Of a DNA stretch of 64,000 bases, positions 43,913 through 51,944 are shown piece by piece. Positions within the stretch are counted from its first letter, which is position 1. The number at the start of each line of letters is the position of its first letter. The notes under the pieces are model-generated. The model ran no database searches. It saw only the letters and a list, made by a program, of their open reading frames with translations, and was not told where the DNA came from. The DNA is from CAYXZQ01 sp963717515 (lineage in GTDB: Archaea > Nanobdellota > Nanobdellia > Woesearchaeales > DSVV01), in assembly GCA_963717515.1 (NCBI GenBank), contig OY970338.1, positions 868,001 through 932,000 of the forward strand, in the 5' to 3' direction. Position numbers and translations under genes: made by a program.

Positions 43913-44536
43913 TCACTTAGCTGATGAAAGCCATCTTATGCCTATGCATGTCTGGCATAGCTTATAAGAGCCGTATGTGATGAAAAATGCGGCAAATACA
44001 TCTATGCTGTAATGGACATGCATGAACAGCACAGTCAATGCCATCACGAACGTCGATATCAGGAAAAAGACCCCTATCTTCTCGCTCCTGAACAGGAGAT
44101 AGCCAAGGAACGGCACTGCTGTGTGTCCTGAAAAGAAGAGGTCATTTGTGAATACCAGCAGATGGAATATGTAAGGGGCATTCACTGTTATTGCATGGGC
44201 CGGCGTGTGGAGGTGTGTCAGGGAAATGAAGAAGCTCCTGACAATTATCAGAAAGCTGAGCTGATCTATAATGGCTGGGAATCTCCTTATCTCATTTACA
44301 GCATAGATGAACAGGACTGCTATGATGAATGCATAACCATAGATGTATATGAACGAAAGGTCTATTGCCGGGATATTGTCAAGAATCAGGTCCGGTGCGA
44401 CGATGAGGCCGACTTTTTCCACATATGTCCCGGCTATATAATTAAGGGTCAAAGCAACTGCAAGGAATACCAGGGAGAAGATTATACTGCGCCTGTTCTG
44501 CCTGAAACCTGTCATCCAGCTGTTTCCCTGAACCAT
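43913..44536 (-). CDS. PAP2-like phosphatase / phosphotransferase membrane protein
   Basis: 207 residues, six helices. The active site is split as NDLFFSGHTAVPFLG and MHVHYSIDVFAAFF, the form of sphingomyelin-synthase/PAP2-C proteins, while the first KX6RP motif is absent. Likely acts on a lipid or inositol phosphate at the membrane. It is convergent with the VTT gene. Confidence 0.75.
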   Translation of the reverse strand: MVQGNSWMTGFRQNRRSIIFSLVFLAVALTLNYIAGTYVEKVGLIVAPDLILDNIPAIDLSFIYIYGYAFIIAVLFIYAVNEIRRFPAIIDQLSFLIIVRSFFISLTHLHTPAHAITVNAPYIFHLLVFTNDLFFSGHTAVPFLGYLLFRSEKIGVFFLISTFVMALTVLFMHVHYSIDVFAAFFITYGSYKLCQTCIGIRWLSSAK

Positions 44537-44898
44537 TTTTCGCTGTAAAATCTCTCGTCTTTACGCAGCATTAAGATAATGCTAAATGCGGCAATCCGAT
44601 ATAGAAAAGGCCACGCTATTTAATATATTAATATTTTGGTTTTGCTCAACCGACCTATACTGGTCCTGAATATAGTTTTTCAATTCGACAATTTTCAATT
44701 CGACTGTATTATTATCTGATAAAAATGAGAAACAATACACTTGATGATGTTTAATGAAGTAAGGCAAAAATCCTGCCGACTGCATCACGCGGCATTGTGA
44801 TTTCTGAGGAATTCAACAACGGCATCACCCCGCCCAGTCAGGGTTCGCAGCGCAGATGACGCTCCCAACATGTGATCAGCATATGTGATGCCTGCCAT
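44537..44898. other. Spacer of 362 bases without a gene
   Basis: No convincing gene. A small direct repeat (TCAATTCGAC twice, about 44679-44705) and a TATA-like ATTTAATATATTAATATTT run at about 44619-44637 are present. The segment 44735-44805 contains a near C-box (TTGATGA) and a CTGA; too weak to call a C/D guide RNA. Confidence 0.35.
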
Positions 44899-46101
44899 TC
44901 ACCAGGCTCTCTGGTTTTCCTTCAGCGACCTGTATATCAGTATTCCCCTTATGACACCCAGGGTTGATACAACTGATAAAATCGGGTAATATATCAGCAC
45001 GAACGGCACTATGTAGGTTATCTTGGGGATATCCCTGTATTTCTTCAGCATCGGGAATATAAAAGGCATTGAAAATGCCATGAGATACAGGCTGTTGAGC
45101 AGGTTTCTTAGGATGATAGAGCTGTAATGGAATGCTGTCTGCCCGACTGTCCTTACCCCTGTCTCACCAAGTGTCACCAGATGGTATGCATTTGTTAAGC
45201 TGTTAAATGATACGAGTTCATTCAATAATTTGACTAAAAATAAGATGCTTAGCAAGGAAATGAGAAAGATGAAAAGGATGTGAATCGGACTCTTGAGCCA
45301 TGTCCAGATATGCTTAATCAGGCATTGCACCCCGCCCGAGGTCCATCTGATCTTCTGCCTGTACCATGCCCTGAATGACGAGTCTGTCCGGGTCTTAACC
45401 TGTTCAAAGCTCTGCATCACCTTGTAGCCTGCCTCATTGAGCTTCAGGCCCAGATCCATGTCCTCGGATATCATGTTCCCACTGAATTTGCCGACCTTGT
45501 CAAATGCAAATTTTTTTATTGCAATGCATCCCCCCCACAACGATAGTGCAGATTTGATATTATGTGTTGTCTGCAGGAACGAGAGCATGCTGTATTCGAT
45601 AGCCTGCATCGATGGGAGGAACCCTGTATTTTCCGGGCTGTAGGGGCAGCTCACAGCGACGACATTCTCCTGCTCAAGCCTTGCGAACATGTCGACAAGC
45701 GCCCTATTGTTCATCACGACATCTGCATCGACAAACACGAGGATATCATGCTTTGCGAGCATGGATATCCTGTTGAGGGATGCGGCCTTTCCCTGGTTCT
45801 TCTTGTTCATGACAAGCCTGAATCTGTATTTTTTGCCGAGTTCCCTCAGGGCATCCCTTGAACTGTCCGTGCTCTTGTCATCGACAACTATTATCTCAGA
45901 CATCGACATGTCATAAGAATCGTTGATGCTCCTGATTGTCTTTTTGACAGTCACTCCGTCATTGAAGCATGGGATGAGGAAGGACACGCTGGGATGGGTT
46001 TTCAGGACCCTTATTTTCCTGAAGTCTATGCTGCTCAGACCGAGGATCAGCAGAAGTATTATTGCCAATGCTTCAAGCAGTATATATTCCAGGCTTATCA
46101 T
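44899..46101 (-). CDS. Membrane glycosyltransferase family 2, paralogue
   Basis: 400 residues, the same length and motifs as the copy at 41693: VSFLIPCFNDGVTVKKTIRSI, EIIVVDDKSTDSS, ILVFVDADVVM, EDMDLGLKLNEAGY and QKIRWTSGGVQ. The C-terminal helices match closely. The two flank a VTT-domain protein and a PAP2-like enzyme, so the region may build an envelope polysaccharide or glycolipid, with the copies differing in acceptor. Confidence 0.9.
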   Translation of the reverse strand: MISLEYILLEALAIILLLILGLSSIDFRKIRVLKTHPSVSFLIPCFNDGVTVKKTIRSINDSYDMSMSEIIVVDDKSTDSSRDALRELGKKYRFRLVMNKKNQGKAASLNRISMLAKHDILVFVDADVVMNNRALVDMFARLEQENVVAVSCPYSPENTGFLPSMQAIEYSMLSFLQTTHNIKSALSLWGGCIAIKKFAFDKVGKFSGNMISEDMDLGLKLNEAGYKVMQSFEQVKTRTDSSFRAWYRQKIRWTSGGVQCLIKHIWTWLKSPIHILFIFLISLLSILFLVKLLNELVSFNSLTNAYHLVTLGETGVRTVGQTAFHYSSIILRNLLNSLYLMAFSMPFIFPMLKKYRDIPKITYIVPFVLIYYPILSVVSTLGVIRGILIYRSLKENQRAW

Positions 46102-46182
46102 CTTCTATCCTCCAGCAGTCTCGGACGCATAACTCTTTTTAATTTTTTGGTTTTTTGCAGGAAAGCTGACGTAATATTTATA

Positions 46183-46205
46183 AATAGTTAAAAATTTTAA
46201 CTATT
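46183..46205. promoter_or_regulatory. 23-base palindromic operator of the MarR-efflux operon
   Basis: AATAGTTAAAA, one central A, then TTTTAACTATT: a perfect inverted repeat with 11-base arms. It sits just after the TATA element (TATTTATAAATAG) and before the MarR start at 46222, the position for autorepression by a MarR dimer. Confidence 0.85.
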
Positions 46206-46221
46206 CAGATATTTTACCAAA

Positions 46222-46677
46222 ATGAGAGATGATACTCTTGATGAGGCGTCAGGGGATATAGCATTATTCCTGCGGACTGCATACCGGAGCGTGCTGATAT
46301 CAGATAAGTTCGACAGGAGTGTCAGCCCCCTAAACCCAAAAGTCATGGTGCTCAGGATGCTTTCGGCTTCCAATGACATGACAATATCAGATATAGGGGA
46401 GAAGCTCAGCATTTCCAGGCCGAACATGACAGCGATATTAGGAAGCCTGCACAAGGAAGGGCTGGTCAGGAGGATACCTGACAAAGATGACCGTAGAAAG
46501 ATCCATATCTCAATAACTGAGAAAGGCAAACGCGTCGCTGGGAAGGTGACATCAATTGTCAAGGACATTATCAAGGAAAGGCTCTCGTCATTGGATAACA
46601 GGGAGCTGACAGGGCTTCATGATGCAATGCAGAAAGTGAAGAGATTGTTCCCGGAGGTCAAGAATGAAGAAAGATGA
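46222..46677 (+). CDS. MarR-family repressor
   Basis: 151 residues. Dimer helices at both ends surround a winged helix: NPKVMVLRMLSASNDMTISDIGEKLSISRPNMTAILGSLHKEGLV and the wing RIPDKDDRRKIHISITEKGK with the signature DxRxxxI. It should release its palindromic operator when a drug or phenolic binds. It leads a three-gene operon with an HlyD-like and an MFS exporter; its end overlaps the HlyD-like start by 14 bases. Confidence 0.92.
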   Translation: MRDDTLDEASGDIALFLRTAYRSVLISDKFDRSVSPLNPKVMVLRMLSASNDMTISDIGEKLSISRPNMTAILGSLHKEGLVRRIPDKDDRRKIHISITEKGKRVAGKVTSIVKDIIKERLSSLDNRELTGLHDAMQKVKRLFPEVKNEER

Positions 46678-47341
46678 GGATACTGCAAACAAGCTCATGC
46701 ACACTGAAGAGAACTTAGTCAACAGGATAAGAAAGTATCCGTATTTTGTCGAGATAGTTGTCCTGCTGGGATTGATCATTTTCATAGGCATATTCTATTA
46801 CATATCTGTTTTGGACAGCAGGGTCTACATCGAGAAATCACAGATAACCGCACCGATTGTGACTGTCGGCACCCTCACGCCGGGAATACTTGAAGACGTA
46901 AAGGTCGACATAGGCGACAGGGTTTCGAAGAATAAGGTTGTCGCCGATGTCTCCGGAGAGCCGGTGACAGCCAAGACAGACGGGATAGTCGTCGATGTAA
47001 ACAATGTCCCGGGCCAGATTCTCACGAGCCAGAACTACATCATAAAGGTAGTCGATCCAAAGGAACTGAGGCTGATAGGCAGGGTGGAAGAGGACAAGGG
47101 CCTGAGGGACATCCACCCTGGCGAGAAGGTCATCTTCACGGTCGATGCATACGGCTCGCAGGAATATGCAGGATTCGTCGACAAGGTAGTCCCTACATCC
47201 AGGGAGTCTGACATCGTGTTCAGCATATCTGACAAGAGGCAGCTCAATGAATTTGATGTCATAGTGAAATATGATTACAGGGATTATCCGGAACTCAAGA
47301 ACGGCATGTCAGCCAAGATGTGGGTCTACAAGGACAAATGA
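46664..47341 (+). CDS. HlyD/EmrA-like membrane fusion protein
   Basis: 225 residues. One N-terminal helix (FVEIVVLLGLIIFIGIFYYI) and an extracytoplasmic lipoyl/barrel-sandwich part: ITAPIVTVGTLTPGILEDVKVDIGDRV, EPVTAKTDGIVVDVNNVPGQ and PGEKVIFTVDAYG. The central coiled coil that normally reaches an outer-membrane channel is missing, which fits a cell with one membrane. Overlaps the MFS start by four bases. Together they form an EmrAB-like pump. Confidence 0.85.
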   Translation: MKKDEDTANKLMHTEENLVNRIRKYPYFVEIVVLLGLIIFIGIFYYISVLDSRVYIEKSQITAPIVTVGTLTPGILEDVKVDIGDRVSKNKVVADVSGEPVTAKTDGIVVDVNNVPGQILTSQNYIIKVVDPKELRLIGRVEEDKGLRDIHPGEKVIFTVDAYGSQEYAGFVDKVVPTSRESDIVFSISDKRQLNEFDVIVKYDYRDYPELKNGMSAKMWVYKDK

Positions 47342-48816
47342 AGGATTCCAATCTCCGGTGGTGGGTTCTGCTTACAGTAATAGTGGGGACATTCCTCGGT
47401 CGGCTTGACCAGACCATCGTCAACCTTGCGCTTCCGAAGATCATAGATGATTTCAGCATCACAGTATCTGCAGCCGGATGGATAGCGACAGCATACATAC
47501 TTGCAAACGCTGTCTTTGTCCCTGTCTGGGGCAAGCTCGGCGATACTATCGGCAGGAAGAAGGTCTATATACTTGGATTCACCATCTTCATCTTCGGCTC
47601 TATCCTGGCTGGCTTGTCATGGAGCCTCAATTCACTCATAGTCTTCAGGGTCATCCAGGCAATCGCAGGCTCTGCAGATTACCCTACAGCGATGGCCATC
47701 ATCGCAGTGACCTTCAGGGTCGGAAGGGAGAGGGCGCAGGCGCTCGGCCTCTGGTCGACTGCATTCGCAGCAGCATCAGTTTTCGGCCCATTGATAGGCG
47801 GGCCGCTCATCGATACCTTCGGATGGCGCTCAATCTTTCTCATGAACCTTCCTGTGGGCATCGTAGGCCTTGTCATGGCAATAATTTTTGTAAGGGAATC
47901 AGTCTCTGATAATAAGACATTGAATTTCGACATCTGGGGGGCATTGACATTGGGCATCATGCTCTCCGCACTCGTCCTGCTGTTGGACAAGGGTGTTGAC
48001 TGGGGCTGGGTCTCGGGCAGGAGCTTCATCACTTTCCTGGTATTTGCTATCTCTGGATGGATATTCTACAGGATAGATTCGAAACACCCGGAACCGATCG
48101 TGGATTTCAAGTTCTTCAAGAACAGCATCTTTGTGGGCGCTCTCGCAAACAATTTCATAATATTCATGGGGTTGATGGGGGGTGTATTCCTCATACCCAT
48201 ATTCGCCCAGACTTTCCTCGGGTATGATGCCACGACAACAGGCTACCTGTTCATCCCTATGGCCTTCTTCATGGTCATCAGCGCATCGATAGGAGGCAGG
48301 CTTGTCGGGGTCATAAAGTCCAACTATGTCATAGCATTCAGCACGCTTATAGGAGGGATAGGTATCTTCATGTTCAGCTTCCTTGATGCAAGGTCGACAG
48401 CCCTGGACGTGATAATCCCGCTTTCAATCATGGCTTCAGGCATCGGCCTCGGGATGTCCCAGCGGACAGCCATCATCGCCTCTGCAGTCCCCCAGAGCGA
48501 GATTGGCGTCGCATCCTCGGTCCTGGCCCTGGCAAGGAACATCGCAGGGGCATTCGGAATAGCGATATTTGCAACAGTACTTAACAGCTCGATAGAATCA
48601 AAGCTTCTTGAGATTGCAAGGTACAGCACAGCAAATATCGCAAATCCCCTTGTCTACAGGCAGGCAGCTGCCCTGATAATCCTCAAGGCACAGGTTGCCG
48701 GATATGCATCAGTCTACGTGCTCGCAGCCACGATTATAATCATCGGTGCAGTGTTTGCTATCTTCATGAAAGTGGGATCAGAGACAGGGCCGGCGCCGGA
48801 GATGATGGTAGAGTGA
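47338..48816 (+). CDS. MFS drug efflux transporter, DHA2 (14-helix) family
   Basis: 492 residues. Motif A is WGKLGDTIGRKKVYILG, motif C lies in PLIGGPLIDTFGWRSIFLMNLPVGI, and LDQTIVNLALPKI marks helix 1 (motif D1), all typical of DHA2/EmrB pumps. The ATG at 47338 overlaps the stop of the HlyD-like gene; a GTG at 47320 is less likely. With MarR and HlyD it should expel hydrophobic toxicants. Confidence 0.9.
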   Translation: MKDSNLRWWVLLTVIVGTFLGRLDQTIVNLALPKIIDDFSITVSAAGWIATAYILANAVFVPVWGKLGDTIGRKKVYILGFTIFIFGSILAGLSWSLNSLIVFRVIQAIAGSADYPTAMAIIAVTFRVGRERAQALGLWSTAFAAASVFGPLIGGPLIDTFGWRSIFLMNLPVGIVGLVMAIIFVRESVSDNKTLNFDIWGALTLGIMLSALVLLLDKGVDWGWVSGRSFITFLVFAISGWIFYRIDSKHPEPIVDFKFFKNSIFVGALANNFIIFMGLMGGVFLIPIFAQTFLGYDATTTGYLFIPMAFFMVISASIGGRLVGVIKSNYVIAFSTLIGGIGIFMFSFLDARSTALDVIIPLSIMASGIGLGMSQRTAIIASAVPQSEIGVASSVLALARNIAGAFGIAIFATVLNSSIESKLLEIARYSTANIANPLVYRQAAALIILKAQVAGYASVYVLAATIIIIGAVFAIFMKVGSETGPAPEMMVE

Positions 48817-48843
48817 GAAAAAGTCCAATGACTGTCTGCTGCG

Positions 48844-49122
48844 TCATGACAGGTCATAGGAATCCACGAAATTCCTGATGATCTTGTAGTCCCTGATATA
48901 GTTGAAACCTTTATCTGTAAGCTCAAAATATTTTCTGCCGTTCTTCTGGACCTTCTCGAGCATAAATCCCTTGGATATGAGCTCTGCCAGGTAATCAGTC
49001 ATCATCTGGTGGGACAGGTTCGACTTGTAAAGGATGTGCGTGGGGTTGACAGCACCTCTCTTTTCCTGGATAGCCTTTAGTATGTCATAAATAATCTCGA
49101 GGCGGTCACGTTTCCTGTTCAT
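48844..49122 (-). CDS. Archaeal winged-helix regulator, 92 aa
   Basis: RLEIIYDILKAIQEKRGAVNPTHILYKSNLSHQMMTDYLAELISKGFML then a wing and RKYFELTDKGFNYIRDYKII. This is the short archaeal winged-helix type (HTH_45-like). Its ATG overlaps the stop of the seven-helix membrane gene upstream on the same strand, a membrane-plus-regulator pair common in archaea. Confidence 0.82.
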   Translation of the reverse strand: MNRKRDRLEIIYDILKAIQEKRGAVNPTHILYKSNLSHQMMTDYLAELISKGFMLEKVQKNGRKYFELTDKGFNYIRDYKIIRNFVDSYDLS

Positions 49123-49781
49123 TTTCGGAGCACCATGTAAAGGTTTGCGAGGATGAATACATACGCCAACAGTTCAAGGACATGTCCCAGAACATAGAAC
49201 AGCTGGTGGTTGACAGATATAAGGAAATGTATGGTTCCGAACAGCAGGAATATGAATGCCACTGCCACGAGGAGGGTCTGCGACTGCCTGCTCTTCCTGT
49301 AATTGCTGATATAGTACCATGAGATGAATATGAGGTATATCGATGACGCCAGATAAAATGCATAGACCGGGTTTGTGCTCAGGAAGACGAGCAGCAGTGA
49401 TGTTATCAACAGAAGCAAGAGCAGCTTTTTGTTCTCTATCCTGAAAGTTAGATAGACCAGAAGGACAAGCCCGACTGTCATGAAGAACATGTGGACATAC
49501 GCTGCGAGGGCATTGAAAAGCTCGATGGACTCGATATTGACAGCCCTGCATATCGACTCATTTGCATTTGAGATTATCAGGTAATTCAGGATCGACTCGA
49601 TGATGTAGGATATGCCTATGGACAGGAATGCTGCTGAAAAAAGCTTGATCTGCCTCTGGTCGGTCTTCCTGTAAATCTTCAGCGCGAATGATGCAATCAA
49701 TATCGATATGACTGCAAAGATCATCTCAAGGGCAATATCATAGCCGAAGAACCACGAAGGCGACAGGCAGGCATAGCTCAT
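49119..49781 (-). CDS. Seven-helix membrane protein paired with regulator, 220 aa
   Basis: Seven hydrophobic segments from ALEMIFAVISILIASFAL to VLGHVLELLAYVFILANLYMVL. Polar patches: IYRKTDQRQIKLFSAAF, NYRKSRQSQTLL. Family unnamed to me; the shape suggests a membrane sensor for the coupled winged-helix protein. TTTAAAAAC lies about 30 bases before the ATG. Confidence 0.7.
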   Translation of the reverse strand: MSYACLSPSWFFGYDIALEMIFAVISILIASFALKIYRKTDQRQIKLFSAAFLSIGISYIIESILNYLIISNANESICRAVNIESIELFNALAAYVHMFFMTVGLVLLVYLTFRIENKKLLLLLLITSLLLVFLSTNPVYAFYLASSIYLIFISWYYISNYRKSRQSQTLLVAVAFIFLLFGTIHFLISVNHQLFYVLGHVLELLAYVFILANLYMVLRK

Positions 49782-49940
49782 ATGACAGCAGTAATCACAT
49801 GGATGTTTTTAAAGTTTCTGGAACTGCGCACAGTCTTTTTTGACAGGAACAGAGAATTTTTCAGAAGGGCTTTATGAACCAAGCCCTATTTTCCATTTTT
49901 AAATTTTTGGTATCTGCCCTACCTAAATGATTTATTTAAT

Positions 49941-49960
49941 ATATGTTTTACATAACATAT
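49941..49960. promoter_or_regulatory. Inverted repeat at the ArsR gene start
   Basis: ATATGTT, six bases, AACATAT: perfect seven-base arms, the second arm overlapping the start codon at 49959. Such ATA-N-TAT palindromes are typical ArsR/SmtB operators, so self-repression is likely. Confidence 0.65.
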
Positions 49961-50267
49961 GATACAGGATGCACATGATATTTTCCTGACGACACTGGCA
50001 AACATGAACAGGCTCAGGATAATCAATGCCCTGAGGGAGAGGGAACTCAACGTGACAGAGATCTCGAAATCAGCAGGGATGAACCAGACGACTGCATCAC
50101 ATAATCTCAAGAGATTGCTGGAAAGCGGTTTCGTCAATGCAAGACAGCAGGGACAGCACAGGTATTATGCCCTGAACAACAAGACCATCAGACCCCTGAT
50201 GGACCTCATAGACAGGCACATAAGGACCAATTGCCAGCATCTGATAACAAAGCCAGGAGGTGGTTGA
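49959..50267 (+). CDS. ArsR-family regulator
   Basis: 102 residues. Winged helix: FLTTLANMNRLRIINALRERELNVTEISKSAGMNQTTASHNLKRLLESGFVNARQQGQHRYYALN. Unlike the copy at 7026 it lacks the helix-3 cysteine pair; one Cys (TNCQH) and several His near the C-terminus could form another metal site. It leads a run of SHOCT, FMN reductase and cupredoxin genes. Confidence 0.85.
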   Translation: MIQDAHDIFLTTLANMNRLRIINALRERELNVTEISKSAGMNQTTASHNLKRLLESGFVNARQQGQHRYYALNNKTIRPLMDLIDRHIRTNCQHLITKPGGG

Positions 50268-50268
50268 G

Positions 50269-50493
50269 ATGTATTACTTCGGACACATGGGAATGGGCTA
50301 TCTTGGATTCTTCGGATGGATCTGGATAATCATATTCTGGGCAGCGGTCATATGGCTGATAGTATGGCTTGCGACAAGGCACAGGATGCCTGAGACGAGA
50401 AGCAGCCACATGCAGATTCTCAAAGACAGGTATGCCAAAGGCGAGCTGACAAAGAAGCAGTATGACGAGATGAAGGAGGACCTGTCAAAATGA
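50269..50493 (+). CDS. SHOCT-domain small membrane protein
   Basis: 74 residues. One or two hydrophobic segments (LGFFGWIWIIIFWAAVIWLIVWL) precede the SHOCT helix pair ILKDRYAKGELTKKQYDEMKEDL. GGAGGTGG lies just before the ATG. It follows the ArsR gene by one base. SHOCT proteins often accompany metal or envelope stress genes; the function is unknown. Confidence 0.85.
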   Translation: MYYFGHMGMGYLGFFGWIWIIIFWAAVIWLIVWLATRHRMPETRSSHMQILKDRYAKGELTKKQYDEMKEDLSK

Positions 50494-50566
50494 GGCAGGG
50501 TTCCTGAATGAATTATCAGGATTATATGAAAATGCTACAGATGGAAAATACTACAGGGGGATTGAA

Positions 50567-51154
50567 ATGGAAAACGAAAAGCTGAAGATAATAGGGATAG
50601 CAGGAAGCCTAAGGAAAGGCTCATTCAACAGGTCTTTACTCAATGCCGCAAAGGAGGCATGTCCAGAGGAGGCAGAGGTTGAGATAATCGAGATAGATTC
50701 CCTTCCTCTGTTCAACCAGGACCTGGAGAAGAACATGCCTAAAAACGTGATGGAATTCAAGGAGAAGGTCAAGAAGTCGGATGCAGTGCTGTTTGCGACA
50801 CCTGAATACAATTACTCGGTTCCGGGGGTGCTGAAGAATGCGATTGACTGGCTCTCAAGGCCTTACGGAAACAACAGCCTTGAAGGCAAACCCACAGGCA
50901 TAATGAGCGCTGCAATCGGGATGCTCGGCGGGGCGAGGGCGCAGTATCATCTGAGGCAGTCGATGGTGTTTCTCAACATGAGGCCCATGAACCTTCCGGA
51001 ATTCATGGTGTCGTATGCCAAGGAAAAGATAGGTGAGGATGGGAAGATTAAAGATGAGACGACAAGAGAAATGCTGGATAGGTTCATGGCAGCATTCGTG
51101 GAATGGGTAAAAGAACACAGGCTTCTGGAAAATGACATAAAAATCATGAGGTGA
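50567..51154 (+). CDS. NADPH-dependent FMN reductase
   Basis: 195 residues, flavodoxin-like. The FMN phosphate loop is GSLRKGSFNRSLL, and TPEYNYSVPGVLKNAIDWLSR binds the ring, as in quinone and chromate reductases. Cytoplasmic. GGGGG precedes the ATG. It overlaps nothing but the cupredoxin starts six bases after its stop, so they are probably co-transcribed. Confidence 0.9.
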   Translation: MENEKLKIIGIAGSLRKGSFNRSLLNAAKEACPEEAEVEIIEIDSLPLFNQDLEKNMPKNVMEFKEKVKKSDAVLFATPEYNYSVPGVLKNAIDWLSRPYGNNSLEGKPTGIMSAAIGMLGGARAQYHLRQSMVFLNMRPMNLPEFMVSYAKEKIGEDGKIKDETTREMLDRFMAAFVEWVKEHRLLENDIKIMR

Positions 51155-51159
51155 TAAGG

Positions 51160-51552
51160 TTGAGAAAATATCTGCTGATCATAGGGATTTTGGCTGTGTT
51201 GTTCATCGCCGGCTGTGCAAACCAGCAAACATCGACGACAACGCAGACACAGGCAACAGGAAACCAGGGTTCAGACCAACCGATGATACCGGCACCGGGA
51301 AGCAAGACTGCGAAAGTGGCAATCCAGAACTTCGCGTATTCCCCTGCAGACATCACTGTTCAGAAAGGCACGACCGTGACTTGGACAAACCTCGACTCGG
51401 TGCAGCACACTGTGACATCTGACACAGGACTGTTCGATTCAGGCAGATTGTCCCAGGACCAGGTATGGAGCTACACATTCAATGACGCAGGGACATTCTC
51501 GTATCATTGCACTGTACATCCCAACATGAAAGGGACTGTGACTGTACAATAA
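51160..51552 (+). CDS. Cupredoxin lipoprotein (plastocyanin-like)
   Basis: 130 residues. A lipobox signal (FIAGC) and Thr/Gln-rich linker precede one cupredoxin domain. Copper ligands are His in VQHTVTS, then Cys, His and Met in YHCTVHPNMKG, a type-1 blue copper site. It should be an anchored extracellular electron carrier. The start is the TTG at 51160 after GAGGTGATAAGG; the GTG at 51151 would lie inside that site. No oxidase is nearby; a second cupredoxin lies at 56212. Confidence 0.88.
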   Translation: MRKYLLIIGILAVLFIAGCANQQTSTTTQTQATGNQGSDQPMIPAPGSKTAKVAIQNFAYSPADITVQKGTTVTWTNLDSVQHTVTSDTGLFDSGRLSQDQVWSYTFNDAGTFSYHCTVHPNMKGTVTVQ

Positions 51553-51560
51553 GCAGCGGC

Positions 51561-51662
51561 AAGAAATACGGATGCAGCAAAGAGATTCCTCGGTCATACG
51601 ATAAGGCTGTGGAAAAGGCAAAGCATGAGCTGAAGAAGGAAGGCTTCGGGGTCCTGACTTAG
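51561..51662 (+). pseudogene. DUF302 protein N-terminal relic ended by TAG
   Basis: The frame reads KYGCSKEIPRSYDKAVEKAK then HELKKEGFGVLT and TAG at 51660-51662. DUF302 proteins have VEKAKEALKKEGFGVLTEID at this point, so the stop replaces the Glu codon (GAG to TAG), and IDI follows it. No start codon remains. About 35 codons survive of a usual 125 or more. Confidence 0.6.
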
Positions 51663-51687
51663 ATAGATATATGTGAGATCTTTGGAA

Positions 51688-51843
51688 ATGGTCAGAAAAA
51701 TTGATAATGGAAAAAGACCGTATTACTCATGCGGTGAATGCGGGCTTGTTTATGATGAAGAGGAGCTTGCAGAGAGATGCGAAATCTCTTGCAGGACTCA
51801 TCATGCATGCAGCCTGGAGATATCTGAACCTGGAGATATCTGA
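51688..51843 (+). CDS. Small zinc-ribbon protein, 51 aa
   Basis: MVRKIDNGKRPYYSCGECGL then VYDEEELAERCEISCRTHHA and CSLEI. The CxxCG, CxxxC and late Cys give a zinc-ribbon like those found beside metal and thiol genes. TATA-like GATATATG lies about 20 bases upstream. A 16-base tandem duplication at the 3' end alters the last residues (SEPGDI) and supplies the stop in another frame. Confidence 0.7.
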   Translation: MVRKIDNGKRPYYSCGECGLVYDEEELAERCEISCRTHHACSLEISEPGDI

Positions 51844-51845
51844 AC
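51814..51845. repeat. 16-base exact tandem duplication in zinc-ribbon gene end
   Basis: CTGGAGATATCTGAAC occurs twice head to tail (51814-51829 and 51830-51845). Sixteen is not a multiple of three, so it shifts the frame and the gene now ends at the TGA of the second copy. It is a recent slip. Confidence 0.85.
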
Positions 51846-51944
51846 TTTCTTTAATGATATGAATTGAATTCTGGATAAACAGGATCCTCAAGGAAAATTT
51901 TTAAATACTCCGACAGACAACCTTCTCTTACCTGAAAAGTCAAT

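Noticed and set aside
44735..44805. Possible C/D box guide RNA
   Set aside because: The C box lacks its purine and no D'/C' pair is clear.
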